Shown here one piece after another: positions 54,991 to 63,138 of a stretch of 64,000 nt of DNA. The DNA is from Limisphaera sp026417315 (GTDB lineage Bacteria; Verrucomicrobiota; Verrucomicrobiia; Limisphaerales; Limisphaeraceae). The stretch spans positions 62,001 through 126,000 of the forward strand of contig NZ_JBMVQY010000001.1 in NCBI RefSeq assembly GCF_049537125.1, given 5' to 3'. Within the stretch, counting starts at the first letter, position 1. Each line of letters starts with the position of its first letter. The notes under the pieces were generated by a model that was not told the DNA's origin, did not search any database, and saw only the letters and a program-made list of their open reading frames with translations. The position numbers and the translations under genes were made by a program.

Positions 54991-55299
54991 ATGACACACG
55001 CGGCGGATACCACGTCCAAACCGGATCTGGAGCCGGATGTCTCCGACCGCCCGAAGTCGGAGCTCGATCCCGGCTGGCTGGTCGTCTGCTGGAACGACCC
55101 GGTCAACTACATGGATTATGTCACCCACGTGTTTCAGGTGGTGTTCGGGTGGCCACGGCACAAGGCCGAGTTCCACATGCTGCAGGTTCATCACCAGGGC
55201 CGCAGCGTGTTGACGCGGGAAACGCTCGAAAAGGCCGAACATTACGTTCATCAACTTCAACACTACAATCTCCACGCCACGCTGGAGCGCGCCGAATGA
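54991..55299 (+). CDS. clpS: ATP-dependent Clp protease adaptor ClpS
   Basis: 102 residues. Recognises N-degron residues and hands substrates to ClpA-ClpP. The core shows VVCWNDPVNYMDYVTHVFQVVFGW (binding Asn-Asp), HMLQVHHQGRSVLTR, and the ending EKAEHYVHQLQHYNLHATLE. The first ~25 residues are the flexible tail that ClpS uses to control ClpA. Overlaps the next gene by ATGA. Confidence 0.95.
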   Translation: MTHAADTTSKPDLEPDVSDRPKSELDPGWLVVCWNDPVNYMDYVTHVFQVVFGWPRHKAEFHMLQVHHQGRSVLTRETLEKAEHYVHQLQHYNLHATLERAE

Positions 55300-55775
55300 A
55301 ATTGATCCGCACTGACGGGGACCGGATGACGTTCCGGTTGTCGGCCACCGAGCGAGTCGTGCTGCTGGATCTGGTGAAGGCCTATCCCTGTGTTCCCCCC
55401 GCGCACGTGCGTCACCGGGCGGTCGCCTCGGAAGATCCCGAGTCCGCCGAGATCCAAACCCTGCTGGCCGAGGCACTGGCTGAGCAACGAGCCGCCACGC
55501 GCCGGCAAATCCTGCAGCTGTTGGAAAACCCGGAGGTCTTGCAACGCCAGCCCCAGGGCTGGGTCCTTCACCTCCGACCCGGTGACCTGGAAACCCTGTT
55601 GCAGGTACTGAACGACGTGCGCGTGGGCAGCTGGATTGCCCTGGGCTGTCCCGATCCCCTGCCGGACAAGCTCCCCTCCGACCCGGAGAAGGCACACCAC
55701 GCGGCCACGATGGAGCTGGCGGGCTGGTTTGAAATCAGCCTGTTACAGGAGGTGCAACAGGGCCCGGCTCCCTGA
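55296..55775 (+). CDS. DUF2017 family protein
   Basis: 159 residues, helical, cytosolic. LSATERVVLLDLVKAYP, LAEALAEQRAATRRQILQLL, and LNDVRVGSWIALG fit DUF2017, a family that in Actinobacteria also follows clpS. ATGA overlap with clpS shows coupling. Function unknown; linkage to ClpS and Aat suggests a role in N-degron proteolysis (inference). Confidence 0.8.
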   Translation: MKLIRTDGDRMTFRLSATERVVLLDLVKAYPCVPPAHVRHRAVASEDPESAEIQTLLAEALAEQRAATRRQILQLLENPEVLQRQPQGWVLHLRPGDLETLLQVLNDVRVGSWIALGCPDPLPDKLPSDPEKAHHAATMELAGWFEISLLQEVQQGPAP

Positions 55776-55799
55776 TTTGGTCTCGCGAAGGACTCGTCC

Positions 55800-56471
55800 A
55801 TGCGCACCTGGCGTCCACTGCCCACGTTGCTCGGGGAGCGGCTCTGGTTTCCCGACCCCCGTACGGCCCCGCCCGAGGGCCTGGTGGCCATTGGCGGCGA
55901 TTTTTCGCCCCAGCGCCTGTTGCTGGCCTATCGCAGCGGAATCTTTCCATGGACCGACAACCCCATCACGTGGTGGTCACCGGACCCGCGCGGGATTTTC
56001 GAGTTCGATCGAGTGCACGTGCCGCGCAGCCTCCGCAAGGTCATGCGTCAGGTCCCCTTCCAGCTCACCCACGATCGCGCCTTTCGCCAGGTCATGGAAG
56101 GTTGCGCCGCACCGGCGCCGGGGCGGGAAGAAAGCTGGGTCACACCCGCGTTCATCCAGGCGTACACCACCTTGCACCGACTGGGGTATGCGCACAGCGT
56201 GGAAGTGTGGTTGGACGGCCAGCTCGTCGGCGGAATCTACGGCGTGGCCCTGGGAGGGTTCTTTGCCGGCGAGTCGATGTTCCATCGCGTCAGCAATGCG
56301 TCGAAAGTGGCGCTGGTGCATCTGCTGGAGCATCTGCGGCAACAGGGCTATGTACTGTTCGACACCCAGATGCTCACGCCGGTCACTCGTCTCCTGGGGG
56401 CCACCGAGATTCCGCGCGATGAGTATCTCCGGCGGCTTGCGGCAGCGCTTGAAAAGGACTGCCGCTTCTGA
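55800..56471 (+). CDS. aat: Leucyl/phenylalanyl-tRNA-protein transferase
   Basis: Adds Leu or Phe to proteins with N-terminal Lys/Arg, creating N-degrons for ClpS. 223 residues, normal size. Motifs: FPDPRTAPPEGLVAIGGDFSP, YRSGIFPWTDNPITWWSPDPR, SVEVWLDGQLVGGIYGVALGGFFAGESMF, VALVHLLEHLRQQGYVLFDTQM. Lies 24 bases after DUF2017, so clpS-DUF2017-aat is one operon that both makes and reads the degron. Confidence 0.97.
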   Translation: MRTWRPLPTLLGERLWFPDPRTAPPEGLVAIGGDFSPQRLLLAYRSGIFPWTDNPITWWSPDPRGIFEFDRVHVPRSLRKVMRQVPFQLTHDRAFRQVMEGCAAPAPGREESWVTPAFIQAYTTLHRLGYAHSVEVWLDGQLVGGIYGVALGGFFAGESMFHRVSNASKVALVHLLEHLRQQGYVLFDTQMLTPVTRLLGATEIPRDEYLRRLAAALEKDCRF

Positions 56472-56618
56472 GCCCGCAGCACCGGCGCATTCCTGACCAC
56501 CCCGCCCCTGCTTGTCGCCGCTGCCGGCTGATGCCATCGAACGAGAGCGCAGACCCCGCCGCTGGCGTTTCCAGTGAGGGCTCCGGCTACACCGGTCATC
56601 CCCCTTTGCATAAAGCAA

Positions 56619-56646
56619 GGGCCGCTCCGGAGACCCGGAGCGGCCC
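56619..56646 (-). terminator. Terminator hairpin after PEP-CTERM gene
   Basis: A perfect 12-bp stem (GGGCCGCTCCGG/CCGGAGCGGCCC) with a four-base loop lies 25 bases after the PEP-CTERM stop. The minus-strand tail TTGCTTTAT is only moderately T-rich. It may serve aat on the plus strand too. Confidence 0.7.
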
Positions 56647-56671
56647 GACCCTTGAGAATCAGGCGACCCTC

Positions 56672-57334
56672 TCAGCGACCTCGGCGGAGCAGGAGCATGC
56701 CGACGCCCAACCCAAAAAGCGCCAGCATGCCCGGCTCCGGGACAACATAAATCCGGACGTTGTCCAGATAGAAGTTCACCGGAAAGGCCGAGTCCGAATT
56801 GGCCCCGGTCCAGAGCTGGAACCACGTGTCGCCCGGCTCCCAGCCGAGCCACGAAACCTCCTGGTCAACGTGCAGCGTGATCAAAGTATTGTCGTTGGCA
56901 TTGTGCCAGCCAGTGGGGGTGAACTGATTTTCCCGCTGCGTCCACCCCGCGGATCCGTCGCTGTTGCCCACAATCGTGAGCTGAAACCAACCCGAGGCAT
57001 CCGGGGGAAAGCTCTTGCCATCCACCATGACATCGAAGCTGATCCGTGCCAGCGAGCCGTAATTGACGATGGCCTGCATCGTCAGTTGCTGATTGTCCGA
57101 ACCCCCGCCCGGCCCCCAACTGAACTCCTTGGTGAGTAGATTCTGCCAACCGCCGGCAGTGTGGTTCTGCTGGATGGTCGCGCCGCCGGCCCAACCGGCC
57201 GGGTCGCTGGGACGCCACACCACGTTTTGGAACCCCTCCACCCCGGAATCGAAAGTGTAGAGAAGTTGGGGTTGCGCCTGCAGAACGACACTTGTCGCGA
57301 GCAAACCGGCGAGCGTTGTGATGCGGGTTCTCAT
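56672..57334 (-). CDS. PEP-CTERM sorting-domain surface protein
   Basis: 220 residues. Signal peptide (MRTRITTLAGLLATSVVLQAQ), a beta-sandwich body rich in Trp/Gly/Asn (DSGVEGFQNVVWRPSDPAGW), and a C-terminal sorting tail VPEPGMLALFGLGVGMLLLRRGR. In this system exosortase cleaves the tail and the protein goes to the outer envelope or matrix; no exosortase gene is in the window. The body may bind carbohydrate. Has its own promoter-like boxes and terminator. Confidence 0.9.
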   Translation of the reverse strand: MRTRITTLAGLLATSVVLQAQPQLLYTFDSGVEGFQNVVWRPSDPAGWAGGATIQQNHTAGGWQNLLTKEFSWGPGGGSDNQQLTMQAIVNYGSLARISFDVMVDGKSFPPDASGWFQLTIVGNSDGSAGWTQRENQFTPTGWHNANDNTLITLHVDQEVSWLGWEPGDTWFQLWTGANSDSAFPVNFYLDNVRIYVVPEPGMLALFGLGVGMLLLRRGR

Positions 57335-57368
57335 AATCGTACCATTGGGTTGCGATTTGGCAGACCCC

Positions 57369-57396
57369 AGTTTAGGTCACGCCGTGGCGCTGTCAT
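57369..57396 (-). promoter_or_regulatory. Possible sigma-70 promoter of PEP-CTERM gene
   Basis: Minus strand: ATGACA, 16-base spacer, TAAACT, ending ~35 bases before the ATG. The match is fair (5/6 and 4/6). Confidence 0.4.
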
Positions 57397-57407
57397 GTCA
57401 TCAGAAA

Positions 57408-58622
57408 TCACGACACCCCGTGAGGCTGCGTCAGCCTCCGGACCGCCTCCAGGCAGGCCCGTGCGGAGTGGTACGGTCCCTTCCACTCGCTGACTTTCGG
57501 TTGGGATCGGTCCGGACGTCCCGCGGGGTCCAGCCGCCAATGCCAATCCCCGTACTCGGCGTCGGCCACCCTGTCGCGAATGAAGCCCCACACCCGCCGC
57601 GCCGCCTGGAAGTAGCGATCGTGTCCCGAAAGGCGCCAGGCATGGAGGAAACCGACCAGTGCCTCTGCCTGGACCCACCAGTCCCGGTGCGCGTGGATCA
57701 CGCGGCCCTCCCGCCCCTCGTAGGCCACGCCTCCGTCCCGCCCCAGCGCCTCGGACTCAACCGCCGCGGCCATTTGAACCGCAGCCGCCCCGGCCCGCTT
57801 CCGCAACTCCGCATCGCCCAGGGCCTCAGCCGCCTCGCACAAGAGCCAACTGGCTTCAATGTCGTGACCGTAGGTGTAGCTGTCCGACAGCACGCGCCAG
57901 TCCTCCGCGAAATAGTGTTCCAGATGGCCGGTGCGTCGATTGAGAATCTTTTCCAAAAAGAGCACCAGCAACTCCCGCAGGCGCGACGCCAGCTCCGGCT
58001 CCGGCCAGGCCTGGTAAAGCGTCGTCCACGCCTCGAGCACGTGCAGATTCGTGTTCATCGACTTGGCCGCGCCGAGTTCCTGTCCGCCCACCAGGGACAC
58101 GGCCCGCGCGGACCAGTCGCGCGTGAAAGCCTCATAATACCCTCCGTGGCGCCCATCCCGGGCGTGGCGATCCACGAGCCGGTAGAGCGTGCGGGCCTGC
58201 TCGAGCACCTCCGGCGCATAAAAGGCAAGATGATACTGCGTCATCGCGTACACGGCGAAGGCCTGGCCGTAGATCTGTTTGGTGTCGTTCCGCACCCGCC
58301 CCGCGGCATCCAGATGCCAGAACGCGCCCCCGTGCTCGGCGTCCCAAAATCGGTCCCGAACCCACCTCAACGCAACCTCCGCCCGGTCATGGAAAAGCGC
58401 TTCGGGTCGACGGTCATGTACGGCCGCAAAGGTCCAAAGGATGCGTGTGTTGAGGACCAGGCCCCGCGGCCGGGACGGATCCGGTTTCAAATCATGAGTC
58501 AGCCAGCTGTGCCAACCCCTGCCCTCTGGCTCCATGGCCGGGCCGGCCCAAAAGGGGAGGATGTGTTCAAAGAGATGCCGCTCGATTTCTGTGGCCCAAG
58601 CAGCCTGTTCCGTCGGAATCAT
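57408..58622 (-). CDS. AGE-family epimerase/isomerase (cellobiose 2-epimerase-like)
   Basis: 404 residues, (alpha/alpha)6 barrel, cytosolic. Conserved His/Trp/Arg set visible: FAVYAMTQYHLAF, HVLEAWTTLYQAWPE, SYTYGHDIEASWLLCEAA, HAHRDWWVQAEALVGF, and GDWHWRLDPAGRP near the end. These resemble cellobiose 2-epimerase (converts cellobiose or other beta-1,4 disaccharides) more than GlcNAc 2-epimerase. The divergent neighbour is a sugar-kinase-like APH protein. Confidence 0.88.
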   Translation of the reverse strand: MIPTEQAAWATEIERHLFEHILPFWAGPAMEPEGRGWHSWLTHDLKPDPSRPRGLVLNTRILWTFAAVHDRRPEALFHDRAEVALRWVRDRFWDAEHGGAFWHLDAAGRVRNDTKQIYGQAFAVYAMTQYHLAFYAPEVLEQARTLYRLVDRHARDGRHGGYYEAFTRDWSARAVSLVGGQELGAAKSMNTNLHVLEAWTTLYQAWPEPELASRLRELLVLFLEKILNRRTGHLEHYFAEDWRVLSDSYTYGHDIEASWLLCEAAEALGDAELRKRAGAAAVQMAAAVESEALGRDGGVAYEGREGRVIHAHRDWWVQAEALVGFLHAWRLSGHDRYFQAARRVWGFIRDRVADAEYGDWHWRLDPAGRPDRSQPKVSEWKGPYHSARACLEAVRRLTQPHGVS

Positions 58623-59006
58623 GATGTTCCCTCGATGCGCTGGAACGACGCCCTGGTGGGATCGCTCCTGCCGAGCACCACGCCACCCGGTTCGGCCCCG
58701 GCCGTCAAGTCTTCCATGCGCCGACACAAAGCCCGTTCGTTGGATCCGGAGCCGACCACCGATCCCTGTGTGGGCCGCGGCACCACCTGCCTGTCGCTTC
58801 GAGGCGCCGGGTGGTGCCCGGTGGTGCCGGGATCCGGTCGGTTGAAAACCGCGCAATCCTTTCCCGGGGTGGGCCCGGGGAAAGCGGTCGCCCGGGCCGG
58901 AGGTTCGCCATGCGGCCTCGTTGCGCCCCCCTCACATGCATGCTGCTCGCCTTTGCCGTTGCCAACGGTGCGGGGCGTGCGGCAACTTGGCAGGCGATTG
59001 CAAGCT
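58623..59006. other. Divergent intergenic region
   Basis: About 0.38 kb between the epimerase and phosphotransferase genes; a shared control region is likely. No operator palindrome was made out. Confidence 0.35.
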
Positions 59007-60197
59007 ATGCCCGTCTACGAAGAGCAGCAATTGCAGGAGATCTCGCGGCAGTTCCAGATTTACGGAGAAATCCTTCATGCCGAAACCTGCAAGATCGGCC
59101 ACATCAACGAAACCTACTCCGCCACCTACGATCAGGGCGGCACCCGGGTCCGGTACGTGCACCAGAAGATCAATCGGCACGTGTTCAAGGATCCGCCGGC
59201 GGTCATGGAGAACCTGGAACGGGTCTGCCGCCATCTGCGCCAGAAGCTGGAGGCCCGCGGAGTGTCGCAGATCACCCGCCGGTGTTTGACCATCGTTCCG
59301 GCCCGGGACGGTCGGCCCTATTACGTGGATCGGAACGGCGATTACTGGCGGACCTTCCTGTTCATCGAGGGAGTTCAGACGTTCGAGGCCGTGCAATCTC
59401 CCGGGCAAGCCTTCGAGGCGGGTCGCGCATTCGGAGAGTTTCAGCAACTGTTGGTGGATCTGCCCGGGCCCCGGCTGCACGAGACGATTCCCGATTTCCA
59501 CAACACGCGGAAGCGGTTCGCGGCCTTCTTGGAGGCCGTGGAGAAAGACCCGGCCAATCGCGCCCGGGAGGCCCGCGCTGAGATCGAGTTTGCCCTGCGC
59601 CGCGAGTCCATCACCGGGGTCATTCTGGACGCCATGGCGCGCGGCCGCATTCCCGAGCGCATCACCCACAACGACACCAAGTTCAACAACGTGCTCATGG
59701 ATGTGGCCACCGGGGAAGCGATGTGCGTGGTGGATCTGGACACGGTGATGCCGGGATGTGCGCTGTACGACTTCGGCGACATGGTCCGAACCACGACGAG
59801 TCCGACCCTGGAAGACGAGCGGGATCTGAGCAAAGTGCGCATGCAGCTTCCGGTCTTCGAGAAGCTCGTCGCAGGTTATTTGAGCGCCGCAGGCGCGTTT
59901 CTCACCCCGGCCGAGCGCCGGCTTTTGCCGTTTGCCGGAAAACTGATCACGTTCGAAACGGGACTCCGGTTCCTGACCGATTTCCTCACCGGCGACATGT
60001 ACTTCCGCATCCACCGGCCCGGTCACAACCTCGATCGGTGTCGGACCCAGTTCAAACTGGTGGAATCCATCGAGCAACAGGAAGAGGCCATGCAGCGCAT
60101 CGTGGATCGCTGGGACGGCGGTCCCACCCGCAGGCGGCCCCGGCAATTGCGGGTCGGGCGGCGTTCCGTGGCCGGCCACTCGACGGCAGAAAGCTGA
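59007..60197 (+). CDS. APH-family phosphotransferase, possible N-acetylhexosamine kinase
   Basis: 396 residues of the aminoglycoside-phosphotransferase/choline-kinase fold. Catalytic Brenner motif RITHNDTKFNNVLMD, metal motif VVDLDTVMPGCALYDFGDMV, N-lobe YVHQKINRHVFKDPPAVMENLE. HNDTKFNN and DLDTVMPG match the NahK (N-acetylhexosamine 1-kinase) group, so a sugar substrate is more likely than an antibiotic. The pairing with a sugar epimerase supports this. C-terminal ~25 residues are Arg-rich. Confidence 0.85.
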   Translation: MPVYEEQQLQEISRQFQIYGEILHAETCKIGHINETYSATYDQGGTRVRYVHQKINRHVFKDPPAVMENLERVCRHLRQKLEARGVSQITRRCLTIVPARDGRPYYVDRNGDYWRTFLFIEGVQTFEAVQSPGQAFEAGRAFGEFQQLLVDLPGPRLHETIPDFHNTRKRFAAFLEAVEKDPANRAREARAEIEFALRRESITGVILDAMARGRIPERITHNDTKFNNVLMDVATGEAMCVVDLDTVMPGCALYDFGDMVRTTTSPTLEDERDLSKVRMQLPVFEKLVAGYLSAAGAFLTPAERRLLPFAGKLITFETGLRFLTDFLTGDMYFRIHRPGHNLDRCRTQFKLVESIEQQEEAMQRIVDRWDGGPTRRRPRQLRVGRRSVAGHSTAES

Positions 60198-60510
60198 CCC
60201 GCCACGCGGCAACGCGCCGGTTTCGAAGGTGCCCGGCTGGCGGGAGGGGAACTCATTTTACCGGCAAAAGGCACACAATCTCCCCGGAAGATGCGAGGGC
60301 CAATCTGCGAAAGCCCGAGTCCTCCGGCAGACTGTCCGAGTCCCCGGGGCCGCCTTGCCTTTCCGGCGCCCGCCCGGGTATGTGCCGGCGAGGATCGGGA
60401 GGGAACCCCCGTGCTCGTTCTCCGCGGCGACGCATCGCCTGTCGTTGGGCGGGGCGGCAGTCACCCGATCCGGCCATGGGGAAGCGGGGCCCTCGGCAGT
60501 CGGGCGTCGG
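60198..60510. other. Intergenic spacer between convergent genes
   Basis: About 0.31 kb between the phosphotransferase and the histidine kinase. No T-tailed hairpin seen. Confidence 0.35.
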
Positions 60511-61629
60511 TCAGAGCGGTTGCGAGTGCGTTGCGGCTTCCGACGTCGGCCATTGTACGCTCACCGTGGTTCCGACGCCGGGCTCGCTCTCCACGGTGAG
60601 GGCGCCGCCGTGGACCTCGGCCAACCGCCGGCAGATGGTCAAGCCCAGCCCCAGCCCCTGCTGCTCGCGCACCTTGCGGTTGAACTGCACGTAGGCGCCA
60701 ATACGGGACAACTGTTCCGCCGTCATCCCGCAGCCCTGATCCTTCACGCGCAACCAGCAGCCCTGGGCAGTGCTCTCCAGGCGCACGGTGACTTCCGTGC
60801 CCTTCTTCGAAAACTTGAACGCGTTGCCCACCAGCTCCTCCACCATGCGTGCCACATATTCCTCCGCCATCGGCACCACCCCGGGTTGGAGTTCCAACCG
60901 TAAATCCTCCAACCGTCCGAACTGGTTGGCCACTTCGCGCGCCCGCGTTTCCACGATCAGGTGCGCCTGTTCCGTCCGCTTCTGCCGCAGGGCCGCCGCT
61001 CGTTCCGTATCCGTGCCGAGCAATTCCAGCTGGGCGTAAATGAGGAAGTTCTCCACCAACCGCATGAGACGTCGGCCCGACTCGGCGATGACCTGGCCCA
61101 TTTCGGCCACTTCTTCCGGTTGCAGCGAGGCCGCTTCGCTGCTGAGCAACTCGCCGTAGGCCAGGATGCCGTTGAGCGGCGTGCGCAATTCATGCGGCAG
61201 GGCAAGGCTGATGCTGTCCCGTAAATCGGCCAGCTTGCGCTCGGCCGCTTCCCGGATTTGTTGGGCCTTACGGAGGCGGGCCTCCACCGCCGCGTGAAGT
61301 TGTTCCGGAGTGAAGGGCTTCGGCAGATAATCATCCGCGCCAAGCTCCATGCCGTACCGCATGCCGGCGGGATCCGCATACCCCGTCATGAGAATGAACG
61401 GGATGGCGGCGGTGGCCGGATCTTCCCGCAACGCCGCCAGCGTGAGGTACCCGTTCATGTGTTGCATGTTGATGTCGCAGAGAATGAGATCCGGTTGCTG
61501 CTGCCGGGCCAACGCCACCCCTTCCCTGCCATCGGGTGCCTCGATGACAGCAAACCCGCGTCGGGTCAGGACCGCATGGACCATTTCCCGGAGTCCGGGT
61601 TCGTCATCAATCACCAGGATCTTCTTCAT
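60511..61629 (-). CDS. Receiver-histidine kinase
   Basis: 372 residues, cytosolic. N-terminal receiver (KKILVIDDEPGLREM, phospho-Asp in LILCDINMQHMNGY, Thr in ILMTGYAD, Lys in YLPKPF) joined to a kinase core (H-box SLALPHELRTPLNGILAYGE, N-box VEELVGNAFKFSKKG, G2 GLGLGLTICRRLAEVHGG). It would respond to phosphotransfer from another kinase. Its ATG overlaps the apbE stop (ATGA), an odd pairing. Confidence 0.92.
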   Translation of the reverse strand: MKKILVIDDEPGLREMVHAVLTRRGFAVIEAPDGREGVALARQQQPDLILCDINMQHMNGYLTLAALREDPATAAIPFILMTGYADPAGMRYGMELGADDYLPKPFTPEQLHAAVEARLRKAQQIREAAERKLADLRDSISLALPHELRTPLNGILAYGELLSSEAASLQPEEVAEMGQVIAESGRRLMRLVENFLIYAQLELLGTDTERAAALRQKRTEQAHLIVETRAREVANQFGRLEDLRLELQPGVVPMAEEYVARMVEELVGNAFKFSKKGTEVTVRLESTAQGCWLRVKDQGCGMTAEQLSRIGAYVQFNRKVREQQGLGLGLTICRRLAEVHGGALTVESEPGVGTTVSVQWPTSEAATHSQPL

Positions 61630-62903
61630 CCCGCCCATGGGCGCCACGGGTCAGAACAGAGCAAACGCAGGGCCAGTCTCGATCCGCTCCGGGCACTACC
61701 TCGGCCGGTTGGGCGTCGAAGCCCGGCATGCCTCCGTCCATCCTTTGCCTCACCCGCCCAACGTAAGCAGGAACACGGCGGGCGGCAACAGGAACCCTGG
61801 GAGGCGGGCAAAAGCCGGCCCAGCGCCGCTTCGGCAGAACTCGGGGGCGGTGCCGCTGGCACAGGATAACGTGCCCAGCGGCGGCTCTCCCAAATCTCCC
61901 ACCGACCCGACACCTTCCGGACCACTCGGGCGGCCGCTCCGGACGTGTCCTCCACCAACGCGATTCCGTCTGACGGGCCCAGCACGCTCAGCGCAGTCGC
62001 CAGCGCATCGGCGGTCATACCCCGACGCGCAATCACGGAAACCAGGCTGTGATCCGTCAGCCCCAACCCGGTCCGCGGGTCGACGATGTGCGAGTATCGG
62101 ACTCCATCGATCTCCACATATTGGAACAGATCGCCCGAGGTGGCCAGGGCGCAACGCCGCAGCAGCAGGGATTGGGCCGGTGGGGCGCCCGGTCCGCTCG
62201 CGGAACTCGTCTCCACCCGCCAGGCGGGTCGCCCCGGCGGGGGATCGCCCACGACCAGATCACCGCCGGCCTGCAGCAGGACCCGTCGCAGCCCGTGCCG
62301 CTCCAGCACCCGGACCGCCTCATCCAGCACGTACCCTTTTGCAATCCCGCCCAGATCCAGCCGCATCCCCGGTCGAGTCAAGCGGACGGCGCGCCTTGGC
62401 GGGTCCAGCTCCAGGTATGCGTATCCCACGGCCGCGCGAGCCCGTTCCAATCGGTCGGGAGGAGGCAGCTCGTGCTGACGCCGCGCTCTCCGCCAGAGCT
62501 GGACCACGGGTCCGACCGTAATGTCGAAGGCACCGCGCGTGCGCTGCGCCCATTGTTGTCCCTCCTCCAGGACCCGCCACAGATCCGGACTCACAAGCAC
62601 CGCACGACCCGAGCCCGCGGTCCGATTGAGTTGGGTCAGCTCGCTGTCCTCCTCGTAGTCGCTCAGAATCAGGTTCAGCTCCGTTACTCGACGGTACATC
62701 GCGTTGACGGCATGACGCGCAGTGCCGGCGTCGGGTGCGTACAACACCACGCGGAATTCCATGCCCATCTGTGGCTCGGAAAACTCGAATCGCGTCCACC
62801 CCGCGGATTGCCGCCGGCCGGCGCATGCGGTGCACCCCGCGAGCAAAAGGCCCAAACCCAGTGCCAGGGGACCGAAGCAACCGACGCGGCGCAACCAATG
62901 CAC
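61626..62903 (-). CDS. apbE: FAD:protein FMN transferase (ApbE), lipoprotein
   Basis: Attaches FMN to Thr of target proteins such as NqrB/C and RnfG, outside the membrane. Start is probably GTG at 62903 with GGAG four bases before it, giving a lipoprotein signal (HWLRRVGCFGPLALGLGLLLAGC). Motifs: FDITVGPVVQLWRRA, MRLDLGGIAKGYVLDEA, LLQAGGDLVVGD, RYSHIVDPRTGLGLTDHSLVSV and GMTADALATALSVLG. After ~residue 345 an unusual Arg/Cys/Gly-rich tail of ~80 residues follows, unlike the family; a frameshift before the end is possible. Confidence 0.9.
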   Translation of the reverse strand: MHWLRRVGCFGPLALGLGLLLAGCTACAGRRQSAGWTRFEFSEPQMGMEFRVVLYAPDAGTARHAVNAMYRRVTELNLILSDYEEDSELTQLNRTAGSGRAVLVSPDLWRVLEEGQQWAQRTRGAFDITVGPVVQLWRRARRQHELPPPDRLERARAAVGYAYLELDPPRRAVRLTRPGMRLDLGGIAKGYVLDEAVRVLERHGLRRVLLQAGGDLVVGDPPPGRPAWRVETSSASGPGAPPAQSLLLRRCALATSGDLFQYVEIDGVRYSHIVDPRTGLGLTDHSLVSVIARRGMTADALATALSVLGPSDGIALVEDTSGAAARVVRKVSGRWEIWESRRWARYPVPAAPPPSSAEAALGRLLPASQGSCCRPPCSCLRWAGEAKDGRRHAGLRRPTGRGSARSGSRLALRLLCSDPWRPWAG

Positions 62904-63104
62904 GAACTCCAGCCTCACTTGCACAGCGAGAAGTTTCCGCAACCGGACGCGCCGGGACAAGTCGCTCTTCCCGGACCCCATCAAGGGCTCCGGGGCCAAT
63001 TCACGTCGGCTCCGGCCACCGGAGGTTCGGGCAGTCCACGGAAGCAGAGTAAAACGGCCGGCCCCGAACATTCCGAGGCCGGCTCGTTCAACTCGGAGAA
63101 GTGT
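62904..63104. other. Intergenic sequence upstream of apbE
   Basis: The apbE frame is open to 63071. At 63055-63085 a GCCGGCC...GGCCGGC inverted repeat is followed on the minus strand by CGTTTTA, which could be a terminator, but no gene upstream of it is evident. Confidence 0.4.
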
Positions 63105-63138
63105 GGGGTGACAGACTGGCCCGGTCGTCTGTCACCCC
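63105..63138. other. Strong inverted repeat
   Basis: GGGGTGACAGA and TCTGTCACCCC pair perfectly over 11 bp around a 12-base loop (CTGGCCCGGTCG). No T-run follows on either strand. Could be a protein-binding palindrome, RNA hairpin or half of a transposon remnant. Confidence 0.7.

Noticed and set aside
59007..60197. APH-fold protein as an antibiotic-resistance gene
   Set aside because: Motifs fit the N-acetylhexosamine-kinase side of the family and the neighbour is a sugar epimerase.
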